DNA of 63,067 nucleotides from Geminocystis sp. M7585_C2015_104 (lineage in GTDB: Bacteria; Cyanobacteriota; Cyanobacteriia; Cyanobacteriales; Cyanobacteriaceae): NCBI GenBank assembly GCA_015295805.1, contig DVEF01000061.1, forward strand, positions 1 to 63,067. Reading direction: 5' to 3'. A program made the translations under genes and the position numbers. This document shows positions 49,088 to 58,977 of the stretch, in pieces (position 1 is the stretch's first letter; the number at the start of each line of letters is the position of its first letter). The notes under the pieces are model-generated. The model had not been told where the DNA came from and did no database searches. It saw nothing but the letters and a program-made list of their open reading frames with translations.

Positions 49088-49127
49088 ATTTAACCAGAAA
49101 GGCTTTTTATAAGACCGTTGGTTAAAT
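49088..49127. repeat. 9-bp inverted repeat between psbH and psbN
   Basis: ATTTAACCA (49088-49096) and TGGTTAAAT (49119-49127) are perfect inverted arms with 22 bases between. They sit in the 216-base gap between the divergent psbH and psbN genes and may be a shared operator or RNA stem. Confidence 0.5.
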
Positions 49128-49202
49128 ACCGTTAGGTGATAGTATAACATATCCTAAGTCACATAATTACCCCTAAACCCCCTACTTTTATGCCCCCCTT
49201 GC

Positions 49203-49208
49203 TATAAT
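49203..49208 (+). promoter_or_regulatory. Candidate psbN -10 element
   Basis: TATAAT ends 31 bases before the psbN ATG. No good -35 is seen. Confidence 0.35.
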
Positions 49209-49239
49209 GTAGTTGTCCCTAAGGCTAGCCAACAAAGAA

Positions 49240-49371
49240 ATGGAACCCGCAACCATAATGGGCATAGTTATTGCCGCTATTTTGATCCTCCTTACCGCCC
49301 TCTCTATCTATACTGCCTTTGGCCCTCCGTCCGCCCAACTTAGTGATCCCTTTGAAGATCATGAAGACTAG
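49240..49371 (+). CDS. psbN: PSII assembly factor PsbN
   Basis: A 43-residue frame starting MEPATIMGIVIAAILILLTA with one membrane helix, then YTAFGPPSAQLSDPFEDHED, the typical PsbN tail. PsbN is not a stable PSII subunit; it helps assembly and repair of the reaction centre. It is transcribed opposite to psbH, the arrangement seen in chloroplasts and cyanobacteria. Confidence 0.94.
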   Translation: MEPATIMGIVIAAILILLTALSIYTAFGPPSAQLSDPFEDHED

Positions 49372-49389
49372 TTTCCGCTCCTAGATGAA

Positions 49390-49433
49390 GGGCTGAGTTA
49401 TTTTTGTACTTTTTTGTACCATAGTCTCAGCCC
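49390..49433. terminator. Convergent psbN/ndhD terminator hairpin
   Basis: GGGCTGAG (49390-49397) and CTCAGCCC (49426-49433) are perfect arms, with an inner GTAC-TTTTTT-GTAC hairpin. It lies between the convergent stops of psbN and ndhD and probably works in both directions. Confidence 0.6.
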
Positions 49434-49442
49434 CCTTTCCAC

Positions 49443-51095
49443 CTATTGGGATTCGGCCACCAAGGAGAGGGGATTGTAGGAGGGGGGACGATTCTCCGCT
49501 ACCTCCAGATATGACTGACTTATCCTTTCATTCACCGCCACTGTGGTTGCATCGTAAAGACTAGTAACCACCTTGGGACACAGGCCAATCCCCACCACCA
49601 ACACCAAGAAACATAGGGCAATGAAAATCTCCCGTGGTTTAGCATCTTCATAAACTGCTTGTTCGGGAAGTACACAACTATTACCGAAGCATACTGCCGG
49701 CTCGTTGTCCTGATGTGGCAGGTGTCTGTCCTCTCCAATGTGACACATGGGCACTTGATTGTTGCCGTAAAATAATTGTCTGAGCATGGATAGCAGGTAA
49801 ATGGGTGTGATAATCAAACCAACTGCACTGAGAAGGGTGGCCACAGTGCGAAAATGAGAATCATATACATAACTGTTGCTAAAGCCCAAAAACACACTCA
49901 ATTCACTCACAAAGCCACTCATCCCGGGCAAGGCGAGAGAAGCCATGGCACCAGCCGTGAAAAGCGCAAATACCCTCGGCATCACCTTGCCAATGTTGCC
50001 CATCTCATCCAAATACATGGTATGGGTGCGATCGTAGGTTACCCCGGCCAAGAAGAATAATAAGGCGGCAATTAAACCATGGGATAGCATTTGCAACATA
50101 GCCCCACTGATGCCCAATTCGGAAAAAGAGGCAATCCCAATCAATACAAAACCCATGTGGGAAACGGAAGAATAAGCTAGACGACGCTTCATGTTAGTCT
50201 GGCCAAAGGAAGCAAAGCCGCCATAGACAATGTTCACCACCCCCAAAACCACCAGCAGCGGGGCAAAATAAACATGGGCCTCTGGAAATAACCCCATGTT
50301 GAGGCGAATCAAACCATAACCCCCCATTTTCAACAACACCCCCGCCAAAATCATCGACACCGGCGAGGAAGCCTCTCCATGGGCATCTGGCAGCCAGGTG
50401 TGTAGGGGAAAAACCGCTAACTTGACACCAAAGGCAACCAATAAACCTCCATACAGCAGAATCTCCAAGGCAACAGGATAATCCTTCAAACCCAATTCTG
50501 TTATGTTAAAGGTTATCTTTTCCCCGGACAATGCCAAAGTTAAACCCGCAATCAGAATAAACACAGAAGCGGCAGCAGTGTAAAGGATAAACTTGGTGGC
50601 AGCGTAACGTCTTTTCTGTCCTCCCCATATAGACACCAACAAGTATACCGGCACCAACTCCAATTCCCACATTACAAACAACAATAGAATATCCTGGGCT
50701 ACAAACACCCCAATCTGTGCCCCGTACAACACCAACATCAGGAAATAAAATAAGCGGGGCTTCCTGTCCACCTGCCACGCCGCCAAAATAGCAAGATTCG
50801 TCACAAAACCCGCTAACAATACTAGGGGCATGGAAATCCCATCTACCCCCACTGCCCAGCTCAATCCTATCTCCTCAATCCAACTATAACTCTCCTGCAA
50901 CTGCCATCCCGAATTGGTCGGCTCGTAATACCTCCAAAACACATAAGACATCAACACAAAGTCCAGCAGCCCCACTCCTAAGGCATACCATCTCACACTC
51001 TTTCCCCCTTTATCAGGTATCAGGGGAATCAACAAACCTGCCAATATCGGCTCCACCACTATCGCCGTAAGCCATGGAAACTTTTCCGCCATCAT
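49443..51095 (-). CDS. ndhD: NDH-1 subunit 4 (NdhD)
   Basis: A 550-residue proton-pumping antiporter-like subunit with about 14 membrane helices. Conserved parts are [20 protein letters not shown] (with the key Glu), [40 protein letters not shown] and [19 protein letters not shown]. It belongs to the NDH-1 complex in respiration, cyclic electron flow or CO2 uptake. Which NdhD paralogue it is (D1/D2 versus D3/D4) I cannot settle; no ndhF or cup gene is adjacent, favouring the D1/D2 type. The start may be one ATG later. Confidence 0.94.
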   Translation of the reverse strand: MMAEKFPWLTAIVVEPILAGLLIPLIPDKGGKSVRWYALGVGLLDFVLMSYVFWRYYEPTNSGWQLQESYSWIEEIGLSWAVGVDGISMPLVLLAGFVTNLAILAAWQVDRKPRLFYFLMLVLYGAQIGVFVAQDILLLFVMWELELVPVYLLVSIWGGQKRRYAATKFILYTAAASVFILIAGLTLALSGEKITFNITELGLKDYPVALEILLYGGLLVAFGVKLAVFPLHTWLPDAHGEASSPVSMILAGVLLKMGGYGLIRLNMGLFPEAHVYFAPLLVVLGVVNIVYGGFASFGQTNMKRRLAYSSVSHMGFVLIGIASFSELGISGAMLQMLSHGLIAALLFFLAGVTYDRTHTMYLDEMGNIGKVMPRVFALFTAGAMASLALPGMSGFVSELSVFLGFSNSYVYDSHFRTVATLLSAVGLIITPIYLLSMLRQLFYGNNQVPMCHIGEDRHLPHQDNEPAVCFGNSCVLPEQAVYEDAKPREIFIALCFLVLVVGIGLCPKVVTSLYDATTVAVNERISQSYLEVAENRPPSYNPLSLVAESQ

Positions 51096-51256
51096 ATTCT
51101 ACTTTTCCCCTATTTTTCACTTTCCTCCCCCCCATCCTACTATACTTTGTTAACTTTTGTTAAGAGGTAAATAGTAATTTATACTTATCGGCTCGGAAAG
51201 AAAAATAAATAAGCCATATAATGGGGCACAGGCAATGGTGGAAGATAAAGGGAACA

Positions 51257-52027
51257 ATGAGGAATGTAGTGTATTTTTTGGGAGCAGGTCCCGGCGATCC
51301 AGAACTTATAACCCTAAAAGCCTATAAAATACTAAAAATGGCCGATGTAGTCCTCCTTGCCGACTCTTTAGTCCCTAACGAAATCCTACAATATTGCTCA
51401 GAAAGGGCGGAAATTATCCCCACCAGCCCTCTCACCCTTGAAGAGATTGTATCCTTGATAAAACAGAAACATCATCAGGGACTAAAAATAGCAAGGCTAC
51501 ACTCTGGCGACTTGTCCTTGTATAGCGCTGTTTATGAACAAATCACATTACTGACCAAAGAGGGAATCTTCTGTGAGTTAGTGCCTGGTATTAGTGCCTA
51601 TCAAGCCGCTGCTGCCAAACTAGGGGTGGAATTGACTGTGCCCTACCTGGTGCAAACAGTTATCCTCACCCGAGTAGCTGGTACCTCCTCCCCCATGCCC
51701 CCCGGAGAAGAATTAGCCACCTTAGCCTCCCATAGAGCCAGTTTATGTCTACACCTAGCTGCCAAGCATGTCACCCAGTGTCAGCAGGAATTACTCCAAC
51801 ACTACCCCCCAGACACCCCAGTAGCCATTTGTCACCGTGTAGGCTGGCCAGATGAGAGGATAGTCATTGTACCCCTGACGGCTATGGCCCAAACCACAAA
51901 AGAATATGGGCTTACCCGCCATACCCTTTATATTGTCAGTCCCGCTTTACAACAACACGATAACATAAATGGCCATCGCTCCCATCTGTATCATCCCCAA
52001 TACGGGCACAGGTTTAGAAGCAGTTAG
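51257..52027 (+). CDS. cobM: Precorrin-4 C11-methyltransferase
   Basis: A 256-residue SAM-dependent tetrapyrrole methyltransferase from the ATG at 51257, preceded by AAAGGGAAC; an earlier ATG at 51221 is less likely. It has VYFLGAGPGDPELITLKAYK, the VLLADSLVPNE stretch, LHSGDLSLYSAVYEQ and ELVPGISAYQAAAAKLG. It methylates precorrin-4 at C-11 in cobalamin synthesis. In anaerobic-type routes the same step is done by CbiF, a close homologue. Confidence 0.9.
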   Translation: MRNVVYFLGAGPGDPELITLKAYKILKMADVVLLADSLVPNEILQYCSERAEIIPTSPLTLEEIVSLIKQKHHQGLKIARLHSGDLSLYSAVYEQITLLTKEGIFCELVPGISAYQAAAAKLGVELTVPYLVQTVILTRVAGTSSPMPPGEELATLASHRASLCLHLAAKHVTQCQQELLQHYPPDTPVAICHRVGWPDERIVIVPLTAMAQTTKEYGLTRHTLYIVSPALQQHDNINGHRSHLYHPQYGHRFRSS

Positions 52028-52065
52028 GCAGGTGGGCCATTAGATAAACCCACCTTAGGCCCTGT

Positions 52066-54246
52066 CTACAACAACTCTTTTGCCCTTTTGGCCAAAGCCT
52101 CCCCTGTTAGACCATTATAGGCCATTAACTGAGCCGCAGTAGCAGTGGTTTCCCCCCGCTTCCACGCAAACACATCCCTCGGGAGCTTACTACGTAATAA
52201 TACAGGCTCCAACATAGCACTGCCACCACCGGTAACCCCAATCAGCACATCCCCCCCAAATAACTCCTCAAACCCCTCATGGTCTAGGAAAAGGCCATCC
52301 GCCGCCATACTGCTTTCCCAAGCCACATCTGTAGGCCGATACAAACGACGAGGGCTAATCACCGACACTACCTTCACGCCAATTCCCTCACCTTCTAGAA
52401 TTCTTGCCGCCGCCAACACTGGTTGCAAAATCATATCCCCCACCACTGCAAAAACCACCTTCCCCTTGCCTTCAGACTGGTGTATGATTACCCCGCCCCT
52501 ATCCAAGGCTTCTCTGGTTTGCTGGAAGGTAGTCAATACCGGTAAGGCAGTCTTGCTAGCAGTGATAATAATCCCCTTATTCTTGGTGTTTAGAGCCCAC
52601 TCATAACACACCTGAATACTATTAGCATCGCAGGGGAAAAGAGGAAACACATTCCCATTACGCATCATAGCTGCTAAGTAGTTTTCAATTTCAGGGCGTT
52701 GGTGGGTCCAACCGTTACGCCCCTGTTCCAAGGCCCCTGCAGTAAAAAGTGTTATGGTAGAAGGGGTTTCCCGCCTCAACTCCGCCATTGCCTGGGTTAC
52801 AGTTTGCCAGATGGGCAGCCCGTTTACTGCAAAAGACTCGTAGGAACACCAGAGACTCCGACCCCCCAAAAGTGCTAAACTGGCTGCTAGACCCGCACAA
52901 GCATCTTCACTCAAGGGCTCATATACCTGTCCCTCTGGTTGTTGATAATAAGTCTCATCCACAGTGGGGTGGATGATTTTTAAACCCATGTTGACGTTGT
53001 TTATCCCCGAGGCGGCATTGCCGTCAGCATTAGTAATTACAAACTTAGGATCTTTTTTGCCTACATGGACTATAATCTCCCCCATGGCCGTGGTGGCCAC
53101 CTTCTTTTCCCCAATGGCATATTCAGTGAGGGGTAATTCCCCTAATTCGGGCAAAGGATATACAAATTCTGTCACAGCCTTTTCCGCATTTGGCCCACCC
53201 CCCGCACGGACAAAATTAGTACGCACCAACTCCCATGCCTCTTCTGTTAAAGCCCTTTCCTTTAGGGCATTGGCTATATAGTCCTTATCTAGACTATCAC
53301 CTGGGTAGAGATTATGAGATTTAGATCCCGTTTTGTGCACCCCTGCCCCCTTCAGTTGTTTAATGATTAATACGGTAAGATTACCACTCAAAGCACTCTT
53401 GGCCGCTTTATCAGTAGCAGTCAACACCGCCTGGGTGAATTCCAAACGCTTTTCCCAAGAAAACTTAGTGCTGTCTACATAGTCTCCCTCCTGAGAGGCA
53501 TCATCAAACTCCTTCGCATCCACCAGGATGACCTCCTTAAACCCATGGGCGCGCCAGTAGGCCACCATTTCCTCATTAGTTTTGGTGGATACCATGCTAT
53601 GGTGTTCCTGGGAGTAACCATTCCACACTAAAATGGGTAGGAAATTAGTAATGTGGGGATAAGCCGTGTTGAAGTGGGCAAAACTACTCATAACATACGG
53701 CTCACCCAACCCTCCATCCCCGATGGTAACCGGGAAGAGGACGTTAGGATGTAAGAAAGCGGCTGCCATAGCAAAATGTTGTCCCTGCCCCAGTGGCCCT
53801 GCCGGATTTAGCAAACCTGGTATTTGCCCCGATAAATGACCCAAAAGGCCATGCATTTCCCGAAAACGCTCGCTCAGCTCCTCTACTGTGTATATCCCCA
53901 TTTTCTCCAGGGAGCGATCCAAGAACACCATACTATAAAAGCCAGGGGCATGGTGTCCTACCTCTGTGATAATATTCTTGTATCCCAACATAACTAGAGC
54001 CGCTATCCCCTCCGCAATACTAGCAAAGCCCCCCGGGTGCCCTGACTCCTTACTGGCAGTTATGTGCAAAGTAAGATAGCGGAGGGCGTCTGCCGCCAAT
54101 AGGGTTTGATATACCGCTTTTTTGTCCGTTGGTGATTCAATAGCAGTCCGATTAAAACCTATAGCACTCTCTTTACCATATACATCAAAATAGGGCAGTT
54201 CTTCCTTAAAATACTGAATCCCCTTATAGAACTTCTCTTTACTCAT
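52066..54246 (-). CDS. Phosphoketolase/transketolase-like ThDP enzyme (Sll0529 type)
   Basis: A 726-residue thiamine-diphosphate enzyme. The N-terminal half shows TASKESGHPGGFASIAEGIA, GHHAPGFYSMVFLDRSLEKM, GLLNPAGPLGQGQHFAMAAA and the ThDP loop TIGDGGLGEPYVMSSFAHFN ending in LVWNGYS. The C-terminal half has the Pyr-type GRSLWCSYESFAVNGLPIWQ. It resembles phosphoketolases more than standard transketolase and recalls Synechocystis Sll0529, named a second phosphoketolase in some work. Whether it makes acetyl phosphate from xylulose-5-P is not established. It is shorter than classical phosphoketolase (about 800 residues). Confidence 0.75.
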   Translation of the reverse strand: MSKEKFYKGIQYFKEELPYFDVYGKESAIGFNRTAIESPTDKKAVYQTLLAADALRYLTLHITASKESGHPGGFASIAEGIAALVMLGYKNIITEVGHHAPGFYSMVFLDRSLEKMGIYTVEELSERFREMHGLLGHLSGQIPGLLNPAGPLGQGQHFAMAAAFLHPNVLFPVTIGDGGLGEPYVMSSFAHFNTAYPHITNFLPILVWNGYSQEHHSMVSTKTNEEMVAYWRAHGFKEVILVDAKEFDDASQEGDYVDSTKFSWEKRLEFTQAVLTATDKAAKSALSGNLTVLIIKQLKGAGVHKTGSKSHNLYPGDSLDKDYIANALKERALTEEAWELVRTNFVRAGGGPNAEKAVTEFVYPLPELGELPLTEYAIGEKKVATTAMGEIIVHVGKKDPKFVITNADGNAASGINNVNMGLKIIHPTVDETYYQQPEGQVYEPLSEDACAGLAASLALLGGRSLWCSYESFAVNGLPIWQTVTQAMAELRRETPSTITLFTAGALEQGRNGWTHQRPEIENYLAAMMRNGNVFPLFPCDANSIQVCYEWALNTKNKGIIITASKTALPVLTTFQQTREALDRGGVIIHQSEGKGKVVFAVVGDMILQPVLAAARILEGEGIGVKVVSVISPRRLYRPTDVAWESSMAADGLFLDHEGFEELFGGDVLIGVTGGGSAMLEPVLLRSKLPRDVFAWKRGETTATAAQLMAYNGLTGEALAKRAKELL

Positions 54247-54473
54247 TTCCTATTGCCTTTGCCTTCTCACCAGTGTATGTCTTCCCATTGTTACATTTTT
54301 CTGCCATATAGTCCAATAAATCCTCAACAGTGTTTCAATATGTATTTTTGTATAATTTATATCCCAGGGACCCAGCAATACCCACGTATTTTTAGTATAC
54401 CCTCACTCGCCAACCTCCTACAACAGGTAAAAGGAGTGGCGCTGTAAACCAAACATTACTTAACCAAAGGAGA

Positions 54474-55379
54474 TTAGGAGGAAGGAGAAAGAGGAGAAAC
54501 AAGGAGAATAACCAAGGGAATAGTGATAAAACTGAGAAGAGTAGAAAGAATAATAGTGCGGGAAACAAGAATAGTATCGCCACCAAACTCCTCTACCATG
54601 ACGGCAGTATTAACTGCAGTGGGCATGGCAGTTTGTATTACAAATACCTGTAGGTCTAGGCCTTTAAACCCTAGCCAAAGACCCACAAAATAGGCCAAGA
54701 AAGGGGCAAACAACAGTTTGACCACACTGGCCAAAAACTGGGTTAAATTGAATACAATAGCAGTACGACTCAGCTGAATACCGAGAATAATCAAAGCGAT
54801 GGGAATAGAAGATATGCCCAACCACTCAATACTCTTGCCCAAATTAAAGGGAAGGGCAACATGAGTTATTTGAAGTCCAATGCCTATCAGCATAGCCCAA
54901 ATCAGGGGAAGTCGGAAAATGGTGTTGAGACTCTTGAGAAAAGACTCCCCCTTTAACAGGGCCGGTAGAATCCCAAAAAGCAGAATACTCGAGCCAATCA
55001 TGTAAATAATAGCCCTTTGTAGACCGTCCTGTCCAAAGGCAAAGGCAACAATAGAAAGTCCCATATTCCCATTGTTAGGACAAAGAAGAATAGCAAACAA
55101 ATTCCGCCGGAATTCCCTCGGTAACCTAAAAATCCTACAAAAAAACACTATTGCCCCGTACAGAATTAAAGATATAATCCCATAACCCAACAGAAAACCT
55201 ATACCCACACTCCCATATACCGAACTGCGATAAAAACTGTCAGTTACTAACGCCGGTGCCAAAATATAAACACTCAATTGAGACAGTGTGGAGGAATCTA
55301 AATCTAGTCTTTTACCCGCAATATAACCTAATACAATAATAAATCCCACTGGCACAACTGCCTGAAGAATAATGTCCAT
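54474..55379 (-). CDS. AEC-family (auxin efflux carrier-like) transporter
   Basis: A 301-residue membrane protein with about ten hydrophobic helices in two inverted halves. Phrases typical of the family: GFIIVLGYIAGKRLDLDSST, LLCPNNGNMGLSIVAFAFGQ (the NxGN crossover) and QTAMPTAVNTAVMVEEFGGD (the second crossover). Bacterial members move organic acids or auxin-like compounds; the substrate here is unknown. It is divergent from trpB. Confidence 0.85.
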   Translation of the reverse strand: MDIILQAVVPVGFIIVLGYIAGKRLDLDSSTLSQLSVYILAPALVTDSFYRSSVYGSVGIGFLLGYGIISLILYGAIVFFCRIFRLPREFRRNLFAILLCPNNGNMGLSIVAFAFGQDGLQRAIIYMIGSSILLFGILPALLKGESFLKSLNTIFRLPLIWAMLIGIGLQITHVALPFNLGKSIEWLGISSIPIALIILGIQLSRTAIVFNLTQFLASVVKLLFAPFLAYFVGLWLGFKGLDLQVFVIQTAMPTAVNTAVMVEEFGGDTILVSRTIILSTLLSFITIPLVILLVSPLSPSS

Positions 55380-55467
55380 AAAAACACAAAAAAGTTACAA
55401 AGCTCATCAGGCTGGCAGACCTGTACCCTCTGGATGTAAAATAATCCTATAGTGAAAAGGGAGAAAA

Positions 55468-56724
55468 GTGGTAACAAGAGTGACCGTCTCACCCACAAAA
55501 ACCGGCATTTATAGTCAAGTACCAGATAGTTTCGGCAGATTCGGCAACTACGGCGGTAAATATGTCCCAGAAACCCTAATGCCCGCCCTGGCAGAGTTGG
55601 AAACTGCATACAACAAGTATAAAAACGACCCCGACTTCCAATCAGAATTAAACCAACTACTAAAAGACTACGTGGGTAGAGAAACCCCCCTTTATTTCGC
55701 CGAAAGACTTAGCCAACACTACGCCCGCCCCCAAGACGGCTTCTACCCAGAAATTTACCTCAAAAGGGAGGACCTAAACCACACAGGGGCTCATAAAATC
55801 AACAACGCCCTCGGACAAGTACTTCTGGCCAGAAGAATGGGCAAAAGGAGAATTATAGCTGAAACCGGTGCCGGACAACATGGTGTCGCTACAGCCACAG
55901 TCTGCGCCCGTTTTGGCCTGGAGTGCGTCATTTACATGGGCGTGGAAGACATGGAAAGACAAAAACTCAACGTTTTCCGCATGGGTTTGTTGGGTGCTAC
56001 AGTAAAACCAGTGGCTGCAGGCACCGGCACCCTCAAAGATGCTACCTCCGAAGCCATCCGCGACTGGGTCACTAATGTGGAGAACACCCATTATGTCCTA
56101 GGCTCCGTCGCTGGCCCTCACCCCTACCCCATGATGGTAAGAGACTTTCATCGTGTTATCGGCAGGGAAACCCGAAAACAGTGCCTAGAAAAATGGGGCG
56201 GCCTCCCCGATATCCTCATGGCCTGTGTCGGTGGCGGCTCCAATGCTATGGGACTATTCTATGAATTTGTAGATGAGCCTACCGTCCGTCTCATCGGCGT
56301 AGAAGCGGCCGGCAGTGGCATCGAAACCGGAAAACATGCTGCCACCCTGACTCATGGCACCCCGGGCATACTACATGGCGCCCTCAGTTATCTGTTACAG
56401 GATGAGGAAGGACAAGTATTAGAGGCCCATTCCATCAGTGCTGGCCTGGACTACCCCGGCGTCGGCCCCGAACACAGCTATCTGAAAGATGTTGGTAGAG
56501 CTGAGTACTACTGCGTTACTGACCAGGAGGCCCTCGCCGCATTCCAACTAGTATCTAGGCTGGAAGGCATTATCCCGGCCCTGGAAACAGCCCACGCCTT
56601 TGCCTATCTAGAAACCCTTTGTCCCCAGCTGCAGGGCAAGCCCAGGATTGTTATAAACTGTTCCGGCCGGGGAGACAAGGATGTCCAAACCGCCGCCAAA
56701 TATATCGAAGGCCTTGAACTATGA
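55468..56724 (+). CDS. trpB: Tryptophan synthase beta chain
   Basis: A 418-residue PLP enzyme starting at a GTG with GGGAGAAAA upstream. It has [20 protein letters not shown], the PLP lysine Lys110 in [35 protein letters not shown], and the PLP phosphate loop [14 protein letters not shown]. It joins indole and serine to make tryptophan, normally with TrpA (not in the window). Confidence 0.96.
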   Translation: MVTRVTVSPTKTGIYSQVPDSFGRFGNYGGKYVPETLMPALAELETAYNKYKNDPDFQSELNQLLKDYVGRETPLYFAERLSQHYARPQDGFYPEIYLKREDLNHTGAHKINNALGQVLLARRMGKRRIIAETGAGQHGVATATVCARFGLECVIYMGVEDMERQKLNVFRMGLLGATVKPVAAGTGTLKDATSEAIRDWVTNVENTHYVLGSVAGPHPYPMMVRDFHRVIGRETRKQCLEKWGGLPDILMACVGGGSNAMGLFYEFVDEPTVRLIGVEAAGSGIETGKHAATLTHGTPGILHGALSYLLQDEEGQVLEAHSISAGLDYPGVGPEHSYLKDVGRAEYYCVTDQEALAAFQLVSRLEGIIPALETAHAFAYLETLCPQLQGKPRIVINCSGRGDKDVQTAAKYIEGLEL

Positions 56725-56837
56725 TTCTAAACTAGAATTCATGCCCCCTACCCCTGGGCCCCGACTTGTTTTCCCAATTTTAGCTACAATGAGAGAAGAC
56801 AGTAAGTATAACTACCCGGGGCTGAATCTCTAAGAGT

Positions 56838-57098
56838 ATGGAAAAGAAGTGGGAAAACCCTGTCCTATCAGACAGAGAGTTGGAAATCATTGAACTGGTT
56901 GCTACTGGCCTAACCAATCAAGACATTGCCAAAAAACTAGACATCAGCAAACGGACAGTGGACAACCATATCAGCAATATCCTAACCAAAACTAAAACCG
57001 AAAACCGCGTAGAATTAGTCCGTTGGGCACTACAATGGGGCAAAATCTGCATCGACCAGGTCAACTGTTGTAGTCTCCCACGCCGTGAGGAATCCTAA
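56838..57098 (+). CDS. pedR: PedR-like LuxR-family redox regulator
   Basis: An 86-residue stand-alone LuxR-type DNA-binding domain: LSDRELEIIELVATGLTNQD, then IAKKLDISKRTVDNHISNIL. The tail GKICIDQVNCCSLPRREES has three cysteines. This layout matches Synechocystis PedR (Ssl0564), a small regulator that responds to photosynthetic electron flow, with thioredoxin acting on its cysteines. Targets here are inferred to include photosynthesis and stress genes. It follows trpB by 113 bases. Confidence 0.75.
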   Translation: MEKKWENPVLSDRELEIIELVATGLTNQDIAKKLDISKRTVDNHISNILTKTKTENRVELVRWALQWGKICIDQVNCCSLPRREES

Positions 57099-57127
57099 TA
57101 CTACCCCCCTTGAGCTACACTACTATG

Positions 57128-57628
57128 CTACCACCCCTCCGTCCCCTCCTCCCCCTTGAAAGGCCCGATGATATTGCTAGTAATCCAACCTCCATAAAAA
57201 CCACCCGGCTGGGGTTTTACCCTCTCCCCATTCACATAACACCCATCCATCATCCCCGCATAAAAGGCTACATAACCCGCTATGTCTCTAAATGCCTTCG
57301 TGGGATTCGGGTAGCACCACGCAGCACGTCTGGCCTGTCTTTCCCCTACCACCACATCATAATAGTGGGCAACTCCCTTCCACTCGCAAAAAGAATACCC
57401 CCCACACTGCTTTAGACACTCCATCCGAAGGTCCACAGGCGGTATATAGTACACTGGCGGGTGAGACGTCTCTAACACCCTGTAACTGTCTGTTGTATCC
57501 GCTATCTTCTCCCCCGCAAAAATCACCTCTATCCTCCCCGTAAACCTCTCCACCCGCGGTGGCCGAGGATAATCCCAAACCCACTCCTCTCCCGGCTTTA
57601 ATACCGGCCGTTGTCCTCTTCCTGCCAT
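57128..57628 (-). CDS. DUF427 family protein
   Basis: A 166-residue protein from the ATG at 57628; a GTG at 57655 would make it overlap its neighbour. It has the DUF427 pattern: RIEVIFAGEKIADTTDSYRV, ETSHPPVYYIPPVDLRMECL, CEWKGVAHYYDVVV, and RDIAGYVAFYAGMMDGCYVN. The fold is a small beta-tent; no enzyme activity is established. It follows the DUF760 gene by a few bases on the same strand, so they are likely co-transcribed. Confidence 0.85.
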   Translation of the reverse strand: MAGRGQRPVLKPGEEWVWDYPRPPRVERFTGRIEVIFAGEKIADTTDSYRVLETSHPPVYYIPPVDLRMECLKQCGGYSFCEWKGVAHYYDVVVGERQARRAAWCYPNPTKAFRDIAGYVAFYAGMMDGCYVNGERVKPQPGGFYGGWITSNIIGPFKGEEGTEGW

Positions 57629-57635
57629 AGTCCAA

Positions 57636-58022
57636 TTATTTTGCCCCTTCCTCACGGTTGTCGTTGCCGGCAGAAAAGTCCTCTTCCCCCGCTCTATCCA
57701 TCGCCCTCAAAGCCCTTTCAAATTGCATTCTCTGTTCCGCATTACGCAAGAAGTACCCGCTCATCATTGCTGACGCCAACAGTCTCCCCAGGTTTTCTCT
57801 ACTTGTGCTTACCACTACCCCGAAATGCTCGGAGGGCAGAGTACCTAACATTCCAATTATATTACGCTCCATGATTTGAAAAACCTCGGGGGTTTGTGGC
57901 TTCGACAACTGGCTTATAACCTCGGGGCTGAGGGATTGGATGTACTCCAACAGACTATTATGTTGTGTTTCTCCTTGGTAGAAGAATTTATTGGGATTAT
58001 TGCCAGTGTAGTTCATGTTCAT
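57636..58022 (-). CDS. DUF760 family protein
   Basis: A 128-residue protein from the ATG at 58022, which has AGGGGGAGTAGCT before it. It shows YIQSLSPEVISQLSKPQTPE, MERNIIGMLGTLPSEHFGVV and SRENLGRLLASAMMSGYFLR, the DUF760 pattern found in cyanobacteria and plastids. Soluble and helical with an acidic C-terminus. The plastid relatives are linked to protein turnover, but no role is proven here. Confidence 0.8.
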   Translation of the reverse strand: MNMNYTGNNPNKFFYQGETQHNSLLEYIQSLSPEVISQLSKPQTPEVFQIMERNIIGMLGTLPSEHFGVVVSTSRENLGRLLASAMMSGYFLRNAEQRMQFERALRAMDRAGEEDFSAGNDNREEGAK

Positions 58023-58163
58023 AGCTACTCCCCCTCTGTCTTTCCCAAATCCGCTCCTAGTTACAAGGTTAGCAATGAAAACGAGAACCTGACTTGGGTA
58101 AAACCGAACTGAAATTATCGTTTTTTCCTCCTTCCTCCCCCCCGCCAGTGGAGAAAACAAATC

Positions 58164-58478
58164 TCATTCTATTTCTGCTTTCATTCTCTCCAAAGTGCAG
58201 TGCAGTTGTTCAAAAACTTTTTCCAGCGTCATGCCAAACTGACCCAAATTTGTCTTTAATTGTTCGATAGCCATCCTGGCCATAAAGTCATCTGACAATT
58301 CAAAACGCTTCATAAAAATCCTATAACGCTCCATTACTTCTTCCATTTTCTCTATGAAAATCTTCTTGCCTTCCCGATCAAATTTGCCATAGTTGGCCCC
58401 CAATTTTATGAGGGCTTGATAATCCTCAAACAACTTTTTGGCCTCTTGTTGTACTACCTCTGAATCGAAAAATCCCAT
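58164..58478 (-). CDS. DUF1825 family protein
   Basis: A 104-residue, all-helical, charged cytoplasmic protein: MGFFDSEVVQQEAKKLFEDY, QALIKLGANYGKFDREGKKI and EQLKTNLGQFGMTLEKVFEQ. The pattern matches cyanobacterial DUF1825, of unknown function. It leads a same-strand series with the DUF760 and DUF427 genes. Confidence 0.82.
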   Translation of the reverse strand: MGFFDSEVVQQEAKKLFEDYQALIKLGANYGKFDREGKKIFIEKMEEVMERYRIFMKRFELSDDFMARMAIEQLKTNLGQFGMTLEKVFEQLHCTLERMKAEIE

Positions 58479-58587
58479 AACTACCCCTTATTCACCAGTA
58501 CTAATAAGTCGCAGTCCGGCCTACATTTCTATTATAAAATTGTCAATATCATTTTCCCACATACGGATTCCCGAAAACTACAAAAAC

Positions 58588-58950
58588 ATGTCACCCCTTC
58601 ATGGCAAAAAAAAATTAATTGCCATCATCCTAGCCCTTTTGGGCACTGCCACACCCCTTAGCGGTTTACACAAATTTTATCTCGGCCAGCCCCTCTGGGG
58701 TGTCATTTATCTACTCTTAGCTTGGCAAACCCCCATGGTTCGTATTGCCTGTGCCATTGACATTGTAATCTATCTTTTGTATCCCCTGAGTCTTTTTCCC
58801 GCCAACAAAAATTATTCTTCCTCCCGGATAACAGAAGCCTCTCAGATAACAGAAGTAGCCAACGCCATTAGGGAATTGGAAAGACTACGTCAAGAGGGTT
58901 TGATTTCCGAATACGAGTTTGAGCAAAAACGTCGTCAGCTACTCCAGTAG
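58588..58950 (+). CDS. TM2-like membrane protein with SHOCT end
   Basis: From the ATG at 58588 the protein is 120 residues. Two hydrophobic helices (about 9-30 and 40-70) include the TM2-type phrase GLHKFYLGQPLWGVIYLL. The C-terminus LERLRQEGLISEYEFEQKRR is a SHOCT-like short helical module, often found at protein ends for oligomerisation. The earlier part of the frame (from 58438) is not protein-like. Function unknown. It converges with the ExbB/ExbD-like operon. Confidence 0.7.
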   Translation: MSPLHGKKKLIAIILALLGTATPLSGLHKFYLGQPLWGVIYLLLAWQTPMVRIACAIDIVIYLLYPLSLFPANKNYSSSRITEASQITEVANAIRELERLRQEGLISEYEFEQKRRQLLQ

Positions 58951-58977
58951 TCTTTTCATGTCAATTAGCCTTTGGTT

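Noticed and set aside
51096-51256. Cobalamin riboswitch before cobM
   Set aside because: The upstream region is short and shows no B12-box-like sequence or multi-stem structure.
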